The position numbers and the translations under genes are program-made. 64,000 nt of DNA from an uncultured Flavobacteriaceae bacterium (GTDB lineage Bacteria > Bacteroidota > Bacteroidia > Flavobacteriales > Flavobacteriaceae), in contig CAJQLB010000019.1 of NCBI GenBank assembly GCA_905479065.1, forward strand, positions 1 through 64,000. Direction: 5' to 3'. This document shows positions 28,333-37,411 of the stretch, in pieces. Below the pieces are notes generated by a model. It ran no database searches, was not told the DNA's origin, and saw nothing but the letters and a program-made list of their open reading frames with translations. Numbering within the stretch: the first letter of the stretch is position 1; every line of letters starts with the position of its first letter.

Positions 28333-29778
28333 ATGAACACTACAGGAATAGATGCGATTGCTTTTTATGTACCTAAGCTTTACGTGTCCATGGATAACCT
28401 TTCAACAGCACGAGGTATCTCTGCTGAAAAATTAAAGCGAGGACTTGGATTAGAAAAAATGGCAGTCCCCAATACTGATGAGGATGCTGTTACATTTGCA
28501 GCAAATGCATTGCTCAATTTAATTAACCAAAATAATATAAACCCAAATGATATTGGTAGAGTTTATTTAGGAACGGAAAGTGCCGTAGACGGATCTAAGC
28601 CTACAGCAACCTATGCTGTAGAAATTGTGGAACAAGAGCTCATCAAAGAGTACGGAGAACGCAGCTTTAAACATTGTGATATTCTTGATATGACATTTGC
28701 ATGCGTTGGTGCTGTTGACGCCTTGCACAACACCTTAGATTGGGTTAATCAAGACAAAAATAGAAAGGCGATAGTCATTGCTTCAGATTTGTCAAAATAC
28801 GATCTTAATTCAACAGGAGAATATACGCAAGGAGCAGGGGCCGTGGCCTGCTTAGTATGCCATAATCCGTCCATTTTATCAATCCATAACACTTGGGGAG
28901 TTGCTTCTAAAAGCGAAGGAGACTTTTTTAAACCACGTCGAACTTATAAAAAAACTGAATTATTAGAATCCATTTTAGAAAGCCTAAAAGTAGAGTCTTC
29001 AGAAAAAACAATTACGACGTTATTAGAATCAAATGTCTCAGAATTTTGGTCAGATAATAACGAGATTGTTGAAGTTTTCAAAGAAGAGCCTGTTTTTGAT
29101 GGACAATTTTCTAATTCCTGCTATGCAGATAGAATAACAGAAGCCTTACACCATTTTAATGCTCAGAAACAAACTAATTTCATTGAAAATTGGAGTCAAT
29201 TTATTTTTCATTTACCCTACGCCTATCATGGTCGCCGTATTATTTTTGACAATTGGCTAAATTGGATAGCAGAAACTAATACCTACGATCAATTACTAAA
29301 AGAAGTAGAGAAATCTAAAGAAGTTGATGATAAAACTTGGAAAAAAGCAGTATATAAATCTAATATTTACAACGATTTTATCTCAAAAAGTATTGCTGCG
29401 AGCGAGCAAGCATCTTCTGAGATTGGTAACATGTATACAGCGTCCATTTTCATGTCTCTTTTGAGCTATTTGTCACATAGCTTTAATGCATCTAACGATA
29501 TATCTGGAAAGAAAATTGGATTCATAAGCTATGGGAGTGGTTCTAAATCTAAAGTGTTTGAAGGGACTGTTCAACCCAATTGGTCATCAAAGCTTGAAGC
29601 AGTGCAACTATTTGAATATTTAAATAAACGATCTTCAATAGAGGTTGACACTTATGAAAAAATACATTGTTCCAAACTTGACAAACCAGTAATAAAAGAT
29701 AGTAAAATTGCCTTCAATCGTATTGAAACAGACAATACAAATTACGGCCTAAGACGCTACATAATTAATGACAAATAA
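28333..29778 (+). CDS. Hydroxymethylglutaryl-CoA synthase family protein
   Basis: A 481-residue thiolase-fold enzyme expected to condense acetyl-CoA and acetoacetyl-CoA to HMG-CoA, the entry to the mevalonate route to isoprenoids. The catalytic residues are visible: E82 in LGTESAVDG, C124 in TFACVGAVDA and H293 in FHLPYAYHG. MNTTGIDAIAFYVPKLYV is a typical N terminus. It follows sufT by 10 nt and overlaps the DUF2480 gene by 11 nt. In flavobacteria this gene often sits beside suf genes as far as I recall; the reason is not established. Confidence 0.92.
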   Translation: MNTTGIDAIAFYVPKLYVSMDNLSTARGISAEKLKRGLGLEKMAVPNTDEDAVTFAANALLNLINQNNINPNDIGRVYLGTESAVDGSKPTATYAVEIVEQELIKEYGERSFKHCDILDMTFACVGAVDALHNTLDWVNQDKNRKAIVIASDLSKYDLNSTGEYTQGAGAVACLVCHNPSILSIHNTWGVASKSEGDFFKPRRTYKKTELLESILESLKVESSEKTITTLLESNVSEFWSDNNEIVEVFKEEPVFDGQFSNSCYADRITEALHHFNAQKQTNFIENWSQFIFHLPYAYHGRRIIFDNWLNWIAETNTYDQLLKEVEKSKEVDDKTWKKAVYKSNIYNDFISKSIAASEQASSEIGNMYTASIFMSLLSYLSHSFNASNDISGKKIGFISYGSGSKSKVFEGTVQPNWSSKLEAVQLFEYLNKRSSIEVDTYEKIHCSKLDKPVIKDSKIAFNRIETDNTNYGLRRYIINDK

Positions 29779-30274
29779 TATTATAAATAGAGTTGCAAAC
29801 AGTAAGCTTGAACTTATTAATCTTGAAGATTATTACCCACATGGCAAGCGAGTTGTTCTAGACATAAAAGATTGGCTTTATGAAGAACTTGTGCTACGTG
29901 AGAAAGAGTTCAGACAACAAGCCAAATTGTTTGACTGGGAGCAATACAATGATTGTTATGTGGCATTAACCTGTTCTTCTAATGCCATAGTTCCTGCTTG
30001 GGCTTACATGCTATTATCAACCTATTTAGCTCCTTTTGCTAACAAAACTATTCTTGGGAGCTTAGATGTTTTAGAAACATCTATTTATCAAGATATCATC
30101 AAGGCATTAGACGTATCACCGTATAAAGATAAATCGGTTATCATAAAAGGATGTACAAATAAACCTATTCCTGATAATGCATTCATTCAACTAACCACCA
30201 AATTAAAACCGTTAGTTAAATCACTCATGTACGGTGAGGCATGCTCGGCAGTCCCATTATACAAAAGAAAATAA
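29768..30274 (+). CDS. DUF2480 family protein
   Basis: A 168-residue cytoplasmic protein matching the Bacteroidota-only DUF2480 family: GKRVVLDIKDWLYEELVLREKEFR near residues 26-49, NDCYVALTCSSNAIVPAWAYML near 60-80, and a C-terminal LMYGEACSAVPLYKRK. Cysteines at the positions of YVALTCSS, IIKGCTNK and YGEACSAV could bind metal or a cluster, but this is not shown. Its start overlaps the end of the HMG-CoA synthase gene by 11 nt, so it is translationally coupled and is the last gene of the suf unit. Confidence 0.88.
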   Translation: MTNNIINRVANSKLELINLEDYYPHGKRVVLDIKDWLYEELVLREKEFRQQAKLFDWEQYNDCYVALTCSSNAIVPAWAYMLLSTYLAPFANKTILGSLDVLETSIYQDIIKALDVSPYKDKSVIIKGCTNKPIPDNAFIQLTTKLKPLVKSLMYGEACSAVPLYKRK

Positions 30275-30377
30275 TACCCTAATTTTCAATTACTTGACTT
30301 ATTGTTTTGTGAATTCAAGAAGTTTTAATATTTTCATTATGACATTTTTATTGACTTTAAAACACTTATAAATTATT

Positions 30378-31316
30378 ATGAAAAAAACATCGATAATAGT
30401 ATTATTTTTTATTGGTTTTGTATTCGCTGAGGCGCAAACGAAAGAAGAATTAGAAACTCAAAAATCAGAAAAACAAGCGAAAGCAGATGCCTTCCAAGCT
30501 GAAGCAGATGCCATCCAAGCCGCAATTGATGCTCTCCCTGGCTGGCGTGTTGGCGCATTTGGAACCATAGGAGGAAGTCTTTCAAACTTCAGTAATTGGT
30601 ATTCACAAGGAACACCAAATAATTCATCAGGTAATATTGGTTTTACTGTAAATGCTTATGCTAATTTAATTCAAGAAAAGTTTTTTTGGAAAAACGCATT
30701 AACCACCAATTTGAATTGGGTGAAATTAGATGACAAAGATTCCAACTTGGATGACGACAGCTTTAGCCCAACCACCGACGTATTTAATTTATCATCACTA
30801 TATGGAAAAAATATCAACGAAAAATGGGCTGTTTCTGGCTTATTAGAATATCGTACTACCATATTAAATAACTTTAATGATCCTGGATATTTAGATTTAG
30901 GAGTTGGTTTCACTTGGACTCCAATGAAAGACTTCTTGGTAGTGCTTCATCCCTTAAATTATAATTTTGTTTTCAGTAAAGGAGACACTGTATTCGAGTC
31001 GTCATTAGGAGCAAAAATTGTGGCTGATTACACAAAACAATTGGGCGACATAAGCTTTAAGTCAAACCTATCCATGTTTCAAAGTTATAAATCAGGGAAT
31101 TTATCCAATTGGACTTGGACCAACTCTTTTGGCTATACTTTGTGGAAAATGTTTGGTGTTGGATTTGATTTTGGGTTAAGAAATAACAAACAAGAAGCTC
31201 TCAATTACGCACTTAACCAATTTGACTCAAGCAGTGGGAACACAGAGCCAAATTTCAACAACGTAGATAACGATTTACAAGCCTATTGGACGCTAGGCAT
31301 CAGCTATAAGTTTTAA
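30378..31316 (+). CDS. DUF3078 family exported outer-membrane-like beta protein
   Basis: A 312-residue exported protein. The signal peptide ends near residue 19 (FAEAQ). Residues 21-52 are a short Lys/Glu/Ala-rich coiled-coil-like stretch (EELETQKSEKQAKADAFQAEADA) and the rest is made of amphipathic beta-strands with WY- and NW-rich turns (SNFSNWYSQGTPNN), ending in the aromatic YKF. This fits the DUF3078 family, probable outer-membrane barrels of unknown function. The gene is 103 nt after DUF2480, so it may have its own promoter, but I found no exact -7 box. It ends at a strong hairpin. Confidence 0.86.
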   Translation: MKKTSIIVLFFIGFVFAEAQTKEELETQKSEKQAKADAFQAEADAIQAAIDALPGWRVGAFGTIGGSLSNFSNWYSQGTPNNSSGNIGFTVNAYANLIQEKFFWKNALTTNLNWVKLDDKDSNLDDDSFSPTTDVFNLSSLYGKNINEKWAVSGLLEYRTTILNNFNDPGYLDLGVGFTWTPMKDFLVVLHPLNYNFVFSKGDTVFESSLGAKIVADYTKQLGDISFKSNLSMFQSYKSGNLSNWTWTNSFGYTLWKMFGVGFDFGLRNNKQEALNYALNQFDSSSGNTEPNFNNVDNDLQAYWTLGISYKF

Positions 31317-31331
31317 TAGCTTAATACACAA

Positions 31332-31378
31332 AACTAGAAAGGTGTTAAAACACCTTTGCATCAAACACCTTTCTAGTT
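31332..31378. terminator. Bidirectional terminator with overlapping alternative hairpins
   Basis: A perfect 15-bp inverted repeat (31332-31346 and 31364-31378; arms AACTAGAAAGGTGTT / AACACCTTTCTAGTT) lies between the convergent DUF3078 and hflX genes. A second, 9-bp repeat (31338-31346 with 31349-31357) shares the same left arm, so two structures compete. The right arm includes the hflX stop codon (31373-31375). Confidence 0.75.
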
Positions 31379-32587
31379 ATATGTATCATCATAATCGGGA
31401 TACAAAAATGCATTGTAAGGAAATCTCGTTACATGAATTTCCCGTACCTCATCATAAATACGCTTTTTAAATTCCTCAAGATTTTCTTTATTAATTGCAG
31501 AGATAAATAAAGCGTTGTTTCCAATCTTATTCATCCATGTTTTCTGCCATTCAGCAAGCGTGTAATTGACTTGTCTCCTCTCAGCAATTAAATCTGTTTC
31601 ATCAAAAGGTTCTGGCTTGTATGCATCAATCTTATTGAAAACCATAATCGTCGGTTTATTGTTGCTTTTAATATCGGTTAAAATAGTCTGAACAGAATCG
31701 ATATGTTCTTCAAAATTAGGATGTGAAATATCAACAACATGCAACAGTAGATCCGCCTCTCGTACCTCATCAAGTGTACTTTTAAAAGATTCTATAAGTT
31801 GTGTAGGAAGTTTTCTGATAAATCCGACAGTATCACTCATTAAAAAGGGTAGATTTTTTATAACCACCTTTCTCACCGTCGTGTCTAAGGTTGCAAATAA
31901 TTTGTTTTCAGCAAAAACTTCTGATTTACTGATTACATTCATCAAAGTTGATTTCCCAACATTTGTATAGCCTACTAATGCTACACGGACCATTTTACCT
32001 CTATTCCCGCGCTGAACCTCCATTTGTTTATCGATGGTTTTTATCTTTTTCTTTAAAAGCGCTATTTTATCTCTGACAATTCTTCGATCGGTTTCTATTT
32101 CTGTCTCACCGGGACCACGCATACCAATACCTCCTTTTTGTCTCTCAAGGTGTGTCCACATTCCTTTCAACCTAGGCAATAAATATTCACATTGAGCAAG
32201 CTCTACCTGAGTTCTGGCATAACTCGTCTGTGCACGTTGTGCAAAAATATCCAAGATTAAGTTAGTCCTATCGAGAACTTTACAATTCAAAATAGCAGAG
32301 ATATTACGCTCTTGGGCAGGAGATAATTCATCATCAAAAATTGCAGTTCCAATTGCGTGCTCATCAATGAATTTTTTAACATCCTCCATCTTACCCGTCC
32401 CTATAAAAGTCTTTGAATTAGGAATATCCATTTTTTGTGTGAAACGTTTAACCACATCACCACCAGCAGTAAATGTCAAAAACTCTAGTTCATCAAGATA
32501 TTCTTTTGACTTTTCCTGATTTTGATCTTTTGTTATGACCCCAATTAAAATTGTCTTTTCAAGTAACGATCGCTTCTTTTCTATCAT
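31373..32587 (-). CDS. hflX: Ribosome-associated GTPase HflX
   Basis: A 404-residue GTPase that binds and splits stalled ribosomes in related bacteria. The N-terminal HflX domain spans roughly residues 10-195 (FIGTGKMEDVKKFI, FDDELSPAQERNIS, RTQVELAQCEYLLPRL, GGIGMRGPGETEIETDRR). The G domain follows: G1 GYTNVGKS (206-213), G3 DTVGFIRKLP and G4 VFNKID. It lies downstream of a small membrane protein gene on the same strand with a 58-nt gap. Its stop codon sits inside the terminator stem. Confidence 0.96.
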   Translation of the reverse strand: MIEKKRSLLEKTILIGVITKDQNQEKSKEYLDELEFLTFTAGGDVVKRFTQKMDIPNSKTFIGTGKMEDVKKFIDEHAIGTAIFDDELSPAQERNISAILNCKVLDRTNLILDIFAQRAQTSYARTQVELAQCEYLLPRLKGMWTHLERQKGGIGMRGPGETEIETDRRIVRDKIALLKKKIKTIDKQMEVQRGNRGKMVRVALVGYTNVGKSTLMNVISKSEVFAENKLFATLDTTVRKVVIKNLPFLMSDTVGFIRKLPTQLIESFKSTLDEVREADLLLHVVDISHPNFEEHIDSVQTILTDIKSNNKPTIMVFNKIDAYKPEPFDETDLIAERRQVNYTLAEWQKTWMNKIGNNALFISAINKENLEEFKKRIYDEVREIHVTRFPYNAFLYPDYDDTYN

Positions 32588-32645
32588 ATATTTTAGCTAC
32601 TAAACCTATTTAATTCTATGTACCGATTAAAATACTTATTATTTT

Positions 32646-33023
32646 TTAAAATTGTTGTAACAATAACAGTGCTAAAGCAATGCATCCAAACGGTAACAAC
32701 CATAATGTAAAAATACCGTATTTTTGAGCTCTTTTTTTTGTCAATTTTGCATTTAAAACACGTCGTTTTTTCCCACTGTAAAACATCCAATTTTTGAAGT
32801 ACAGAATAAAAACCAATAAAACAAAAAGTGTCCAAGATTTTGTGGCAGATATTATATCAAGATGCATTTGTCTAAAAAAAATCGAGAAAAAAACTCCTAA
32901 CAATAATACCAATGTCATTTGTAAAAATGTAATATATAAAATGGCAATTCTGTTAGCTTTAGATTTATATTTTGGTTTGTAATATTGAAATATATTAAAA
33001 ACAAAGTGATCAAATAAAGTCAT
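32646..33023 (-). CDS. Small membrane protein, unknown function
   Basis: A 125-residue protein with three or four hydrophobic helices (AILYITFLQMTLVLLLGVFFSIFF, SWTLFVLLVFILYFKNWMF, GIFTLWLLPFGCIALALLLL) and a basic stretch (KKRRVLNAKLTKKRAQK) between the last two. I do not recognise the family. It starts just 18 nt beyond the hairpin that ends the upstream lipoprotein gene and precedes hflX, so it could be cotranscribed with hflX. An overlapping minus-strand frame (32593-32835) is less protein-like and was rejected. Confidence 0.7.
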   Translation of the reverse strand: MTLFDHFVFNIFQYYKPKYKSKANRIAILYITFLQMTLVLLLGVFFSIFFRQMHLDIISATKSWTLFVLLVFILYFKNWMFYSGKKRRVLNAKLTKKRAQKYGIFTLWLLPFGCIALALLLLQQF

Positions 33024-33041
33024 AATCTTTAAAAAATAATT

Positions 33042-33085
33042 TCAAAAAGAAAGCCACAATTAAATAATTGTGGCTTTCTTTTTGA
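33042..33085 (-). terminator. Strong intrinsic terminator after the DUF5689 lipoprotein gene
   Basis: A perfect 21-bp inverted repeat (33042-33062 and 33065-33085) with a 2-nt gap in the DNA palindrome; the core pairs AAAGCCACAATTA with TAATTGTGGCTTT, flanked by A and T tracts. It begins 12 nt after the stop at 33097 on the minus strand and ends before the small membrane protein gene. Confidence 0.85.
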
Positions 33086-33096
33086 GTTAATTATAG

Positions 33097-34476
33097 TTAT
33101 TGTACAAAAACAGCCACATTTTCAACATGCATGGTTGTATTTTGGTTTGAAGTATCACTTCCTGTGTATTTAAAAGCAACATATAGAGTCCCTGAATATG
33201 AGGATAGATCTATGCTTCCTGAGTCAATAAATTGAAACCAGCTATTATTCACATCTGGATGAGCAATTACTGCGTCTAGTGTCTCCCATGTAGCATCAGA
33301 AACACCAGTTTCAGTGCCATTGAAATCTGTTGACACAAAAACCTCTAAAGGATAATGTCCGTTGTCTGGGTATGCATAAGCTGTTTGAAATGACAACATT
33401 TCTCCTTCTTGTGCATCCATATCTATTCCTGGTGTAATCAACCAACCTATGTTGCTGCTGTCACCAGTATTATAAGCTGAAAATTCAGCATAGCCATTCC
33501 CACTGTATACTTGTTCTGTCCAAAATTCAGAGCCGTCTTCTGCATAATTGAGCCATCCATCCAAATTTAAATTTGAACCATCAACAGCAGAATTAAAGGA
33601 TTCTTCAAATACAGGATCACACCTGCTATCATTAAAAAACACATCGTCCGTCGAATTTAAAACCATGACTCTAGGTGATCCTCCAAAACCTTGGGTCATC
33701 ACACCTGAAATTACGCCACGCCCTTCAGTTGGCAACGGTACTTGTTTAAAGTTTGCAAATGAACTTGTTTCCAACTGAAATTCTGAACCGTTAACACAAC
33801 TTACCATTACATGTCGTGTATCAAAAGTATCTGAAGGATTTACGTATGTTTTCCCTTCAAGTGATAACGGAAACTGCATGTTTTCAAATGTCACAAACAT
33901 TCCTAGATGTGAGTCATTAACTTCTGAAGGAACAAGTACCAGTGGCACTATATCCATCGTAGACGAAGAACGAAATACATGGTCAGGAATTTGATTAGGC
34001 GTCATCTCTTCAAGATTATTACCATCAAGTTGTCCTCCAATAGTTAATACGTCTGAAGAATTTTCACCTAAATACAAACCGTTAAGTCTGATATATACTT
34101 CTCTACCCTTATTGAATTGATTATAAGAATCTACTTGATTCAAAGAAACACCAATTGCTGCAGTTGGATTTTCTGGAGCATCTTGCATATAAAACTCTTT
34201 GTAAAAATTACCAGTTTCATCGGTAGAACTGACATAACCTTTAACAACGATATCCGACTCAATTAAAGTTGCTTGACCTGTGTAAAGGCTCAATAAGCTT
34301 GAAACACTTATTTCAGTGAGAGACCCATCACTAATTCCTAAAAGAATTTCTTGAAGTCCTGCATTTTCTTCTTCTCCTAAACTATTTGGAATGGAAAAGT
34401 CATCATCTTGAACACATGATGAAAAAATTACCATTGTGACAATCGCAAAGAATGCTAAAATTTTATTCGTTTTCAT
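33097..34476 (-). CDS. DUF5689 lipoprotein with C-terminal choice-of-anchor-J-like domain
   Basis: A 459-residue surface or periplasmic lipoprotein. The signal peptide ends in MVIFSSC with the lipidated Cys at 21, followed by an acidic VQDDDFS (an Asp-rich sequence after Cys, as in surface-exposed flavobacterial lipoproteins). Residues about 40-280 are DUF5689-like (VVKGYVSSTDETGNFYKEFYMQDAP, VYIRLNGLYLGENS). The C-terminal 150 residues form a jelly-roll-like domain (EESFNSAVDGSNLN, GWLITPGIDMDAQEGEML). The ATG at 34476 starts the signal peptide. It follows a TonB receptor gene by 28 nt, so the two probably act as a receptor and its surface partner, like SusC and SusD. Confidence 0.88.
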   Translation of the reverse strand: MKTNKILAFFAIVTMVIFSSCVQDDDFSIPNSLGEEENAGLQEILLGISDGSLTEISVSSLLSLYTGQATLIESDIVVKGYVSSTDETGNFYKEFYMQDAPENPTAAIGVSLNQVDSYNQFNKGREVYIRLNGLYLGENSSDVLTIGGQLDGNNLEEMTPNQIPDHVFRSSSTMDIVPLVLVPSEVNDSHLGMFVTFENMQFPLSLEGKTYVNPSDTFDTRHVMVSCVNGSEFQLETSSFANFKQVPLPTEGRGVISGVMTQGFGGSPRVMVLNSTDDVFFNDSRCDPVFEESFNSAVDGSNLNLDGWLNYAEDGSEFWTEQVYSGNGYAEFSAYNTGDSSNIGWLITPGIDMDAQEGEMLSFQTAYAYPDNGHYPLEVFVSTDFNGTETGVSDATWETLDAVIAHPDVNNSWFQFIDSGSIDLSSYSGTLYVAFKYTGSDTSNQNTTMHVENVAVFVQ

Positions 34477-34504
34477 AATTTGTATTTTTACTTTTTTGTT
34501 TTTA

Positions 34505-37279
34505 TTAAAATCTGAAATTGACATTTAAAAAATATGTCGTCCCACGTCCATACCAATATTTTGGTCCAAACACACGTGTTGGATTGGCGTTATCATCTCT
34601 AAGTTCTCTATAATTGGCATTCCTACCTTGCTCAAAACCTCCCGACTTATATTGTTGGTTAAGTAGGTTATTAACACTTGCAAAAAATCCGATAAAATAA
34701 TCACCAATTTTCCATGATTTACCACCAATTAAATTGACGGTCATGTACTCATCAAAAGATTCTTGCTTTAAAAGTTCAGTTGCTAATTCTGGGTCATAAT
34801 CATTGAAAGGCAAACCATCACTGTCTAGAAAGAAGTTTTCTGTTCTTGTCAAAGGACTAATATCTACATAAACATTGGTGAAAAAGTTTGTGGTTGCACC
34901 AAACCACCAATAATCTGGATCTCTGTACTCAAATCCAACTGAATAGGCGCGTTGTGGCCCTCCCGCGATTTTATAATCTTTTAAATTTGCCTCACCAAAA
35001 TCCTTAAATCCATTTTGACCTAATTCATCTGGAGCACTTGGATCTGGTGTTGTAGTAAGATAAAGATTAGGATTGTTATCATAGGTGTACTGTCCTACTG
35101 ATGCTGCTCCCTTAAGCTTTATAGTTGAAGTTACTTGTGCTTCAATTCCGAGTTCAGCTCCAAGGTGCTTTTTATTAATTCCTTGAAGAATTTCTTGTAC
35201 AAAATTTGCATTATCTCCTCCAATACCGTCAGCAAAGAAAAATGAAATCTCATTAGCATCTTGTATCGTTGTATAAAATCCTGTTAGTCTTGCCTTCACC
35301 GTTGGAGATCTAAAGATATAACTTGCATCTACCGATGAAATCTTCTCTTCAGTAATATCATTTCCGCTTCTATCTCCAACAACATCATGGTTTTCTCTTG
35401 AGTTAGAGTACGTATTCCTGAGAGAGGGTGCTCTATTCACGTAGGCAGCATTAATGTCAATTAAATGTTTTCCGGTTATCTTGTAAGTTGCACCTCCTTT
35501 AAGTCCTAGACCATTAAATTTCAACTTTCTTCCTTTACCAAAGGAATTATCAGCAAATGCTTCATTTTGATAAATTCCTTCACGTTGATACTCCGTGCTA
35601 GTGTAACTCGCTGCCATATAAAAATCAACTTTATTATACTTAAAGAAGGCTTGTGCAGTTGCACTCATGACATTCGCATAAAGATTGAAATTGTATCTAA
35701 ATTTTTCTCCCTCACCAACAATACGGTCCGGATTTTGTAAATCAAATTGGAAGTTATCAAAAGAATCAACATTTAAGTATCCTGAACCTCCAAACAAATC
35801 AATGATTTCAGCAAAATTATTAGATTCCAACTTCTTATAATCAAATATCCCCATTAATCGAATATTGTCATTTAAATCAGTCGTGAAATTTGAATTAACG
35901 GTTAATTGTTTGTCATCACTTCGATCTTCATACAAAGCATAAGCAGCATTTAAACCATTAATATTGTTTGTGATATTAGCATCATAAATTCTATTCCAAT
36001 CAATTTGTCCATCGTTTACAAATGCTTCTTGTGCTTGGTAAGCTCCGTCAAAGTCAGGGCCATCACTGTCTGCTAAAAAATAACTTGGTAATTTCTGATA
36101 ATAAGATGGACTTGGGTTAGCACCTCCCGCATAGTCTAATCTACTGTTACCAAGTTCTCCGAATTGATATCCAACACTTGTATTCAAGGATGATTTTTCA
36201 TTGATATCCCAAAAATGATTAAGCATCAAGATGGGCTCAACCGTCCTTTTCACTCGCGAGTTTCTTTTTTCATTGTCTTGGTAACCCCAATATTCATTGT
36301 AACGAATATCTTTTAAATCGTATACTTCTTGTGTATTTGGCGATGATTTACCTCTTCTGTTAGGAGCAAAAATACCTGTAAAATTGATACTGTGCTTATC
36401 ATTTATTTTTTTCTCTACAGAGGCGAAAAAAGAATTAGCATCATAAAATGTCGCATCTTGGTAGCCTTCATCTCCCCAACGTCTTCCAATAGAAATCGAA
36501 TAAGCCCAACCACCATCAACTAAACCTGATGAATATGTAGCCATAGCCCTATTTGTATAGCTTCGATTAGATGAGGAATATGTAATTCGACCACCTTTTC
36601 TGTACATCGATGCTCTGGTGTTTATGTTGGTAGTTCCTAATAAACCGCCAAAATTGTAAGCTGAGGGTGATAATCCGTTTGATAATTCCTGGTTTCGCAT
36701 AACATCATTTATACCTCCCCAATTACTCCATTGTGGCCTTCCATTGAACATTTTGTTCATCTCAACACCGTTGATAAGGACTTTCCCGTTTTCAGAATCT
36801 AATCCCCGAACTCGAAAAAATGATTGACTGAACTCAAAAGCTGCTGTTCTCAGAAATACATCTTGTGATGACTGTAAAAGACCCGAAATGTTATCGGCTC
36901 CGCTCGTGTCATCATTTAATTCATCATCTGATAATGATATCGTAAATAAATCAGCTGAATCTGACACATCAATACGAAGCACCATATCTGTAATATTTAC
37001 AGTAGTATTTTCGTTTACTACGATTGGATAGCGCTCCGTTATATATCCTGATTTACTAATGTTTAACATTTGATCCCCTAATGGGACATTTTGCTTGAAA
37101 CTAAACTCACCGAAAGCATCGGTTCTTGTGGTTTGAGAGGTCTCTTCAATTGTAATAATTACATCAGGTATGGGTTCACTATTTATAGCATCTTTCACAC
37201 TTCCCGTAATTACTGTTTGTGAGAACGCTGAAAACACAGAAAAAATTCCTAATAAAAAAATAAATAAATTTTTCTTCAT
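34505..37279 (-). CDS. TonB-dependent receptor with carboxypeptidase-like N-terminal domain
   Basis: A 924-residue outer-membrane receptor. Signal peptide to about residue 21 (FSAFSQ); residues 22-105 are a carboxypeptidase regulatory-like beta-sandwich (TVITGSVKDAINSEPIPDVIITI); a plug domain follows (RTAAFEFSQSFFRVRGLDSE, VLINGVEMNKMFNGR), then a 22-strand-type barrel ending in the aromatic YFLNVNFRF. The ligand is unknown. The ATG at 37279 (MKKNLFIF) is preferred over an in-frame TTG two codons upstream. It is cotranscribed with the DUF5689 lipoprotein and divergent from a secreted nuclease/phosphatase, which hints at uptake of a nucleic-acid or phosphodiester product. Confidence 0.94.
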   Translation of the reverse strand: MKKNLFIFLLGIFSVFSAFSQTVITGSVKDAINSEPIPDVIITIEETSQTTRTDAFGEFSFKQNVPLGDQMLNISKSGYITERYPIVVNENTTVNITDMVLRIDVSDSADLFTISLSDDELNDDTSGADNISGLLQSSQDVFLRTAAFEFSQSFFRVRGLDSENGKVLINGVEMNKMFNGRPQWSNWGGINDVMRNQELSNGLSPSAYNFGGLLGTTNINTRASMYRKGGRITYSSSNRSYTNRAMATYSSGLVDGGWAYSISIGRRWGDEGYQDATFYDANSFFASVEKKINDKHSINFTGIFAPNRRGKSSPNTQEVYDLKDIRYNEYWGYQDNEKRNSRVKRTVEPILMLNHFWDINEKSSLNTSVGYQFGELGNSRLDYAGGANPSPSYYQKLPSYFLADSDGPDFDGAYQAQEAFVNDGQIDWNRIYDANITNNINGLNAAYALYEDRSDDKQLTVNSNFTTDLNDNIRLMGIFDYKKLESNNFAEIIDLFGGSGYLNVDSFDNFQFDLQNPDRIVGEGEKFRYNFNLYANVMSATAQAFFKYNKVDFYMAASYTSTEYQREGIYQNEAFADNSFGKGRKLKFNGLGLKGGATYKITGKHLIDINAAYVNRAPSLRNTYSNSRENHDVVGDRSGNDITEEKISSVDASYIFRSPTVKARLTGFYTTIQDANEISFFFADGIGGDNANFVQEILQGINKKHLGAELGIEAQVTSTIKLKGAASVGQYTYDNNPNLYLTTTPDPSAPDELGQNGFKDFGEANLKDYKIAGGPQRAYSVGFEYRDPDYWWFGATTNFFTNVYVDISPLTRTENFFLDSDGLPFNDYDPELATELLKQESFDEYMTVNLIGGKSWKIGDYFIGFFASVNNLLNQQYKSGGFEQGRNANYRELRDDNANPTRVFGPKYWYGRGTTYFLNVNFRF

Positions 37280-37332
37280 GTTCAACTTTAAAATTAATAC
37301 TTAATTTCCTTAATTTTTAAATATAAGGCATG

Positions 37333-37340
37333 CAAATTTA
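37333..37340 (-). promoter_or_regulatory. Candidate -7 box for the TonB receptor / DUF5689 unit
   Basis: TAAATTTG on the minus strand fits TAnnTTTG and ends 53 nt before the ATG at 37279. No clear TTG is found at the -33 distance. It lies 20 nt from the oppositely directed box at 37361, so the two promoters may influence each other. Confidence 0.35.
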
Positions 37341-37360
37341 CATTATTTATTATAAATATT

Positions 37361-37368
37361 TACTTTTG
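37361..37368 (+). promoter_or_regulatory. Candidate -7 box for the secreted endonuclease/phosphatase gene
   Basis: TACTTTTG on the plus strand fits TAnnTTTG and ends 43 nt before the ATG at 37412. No TTG lies at the usual -33 spacing. Confidence 0.35.
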
Positions 37369-37411
37369 ACGAAAGATTTACTTTACAACCAAAAACATAA
37401 TATATTTACAT

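Noticed and set aside
32593-32835. Minus-strand 80-residue frame overlapping the small membrane protein gene
   Set aside because: It overlaps 32646-33023 in another frame, has an irregular composition and no family features; the 125-residue frame has clear membrane helices and is the better gene.
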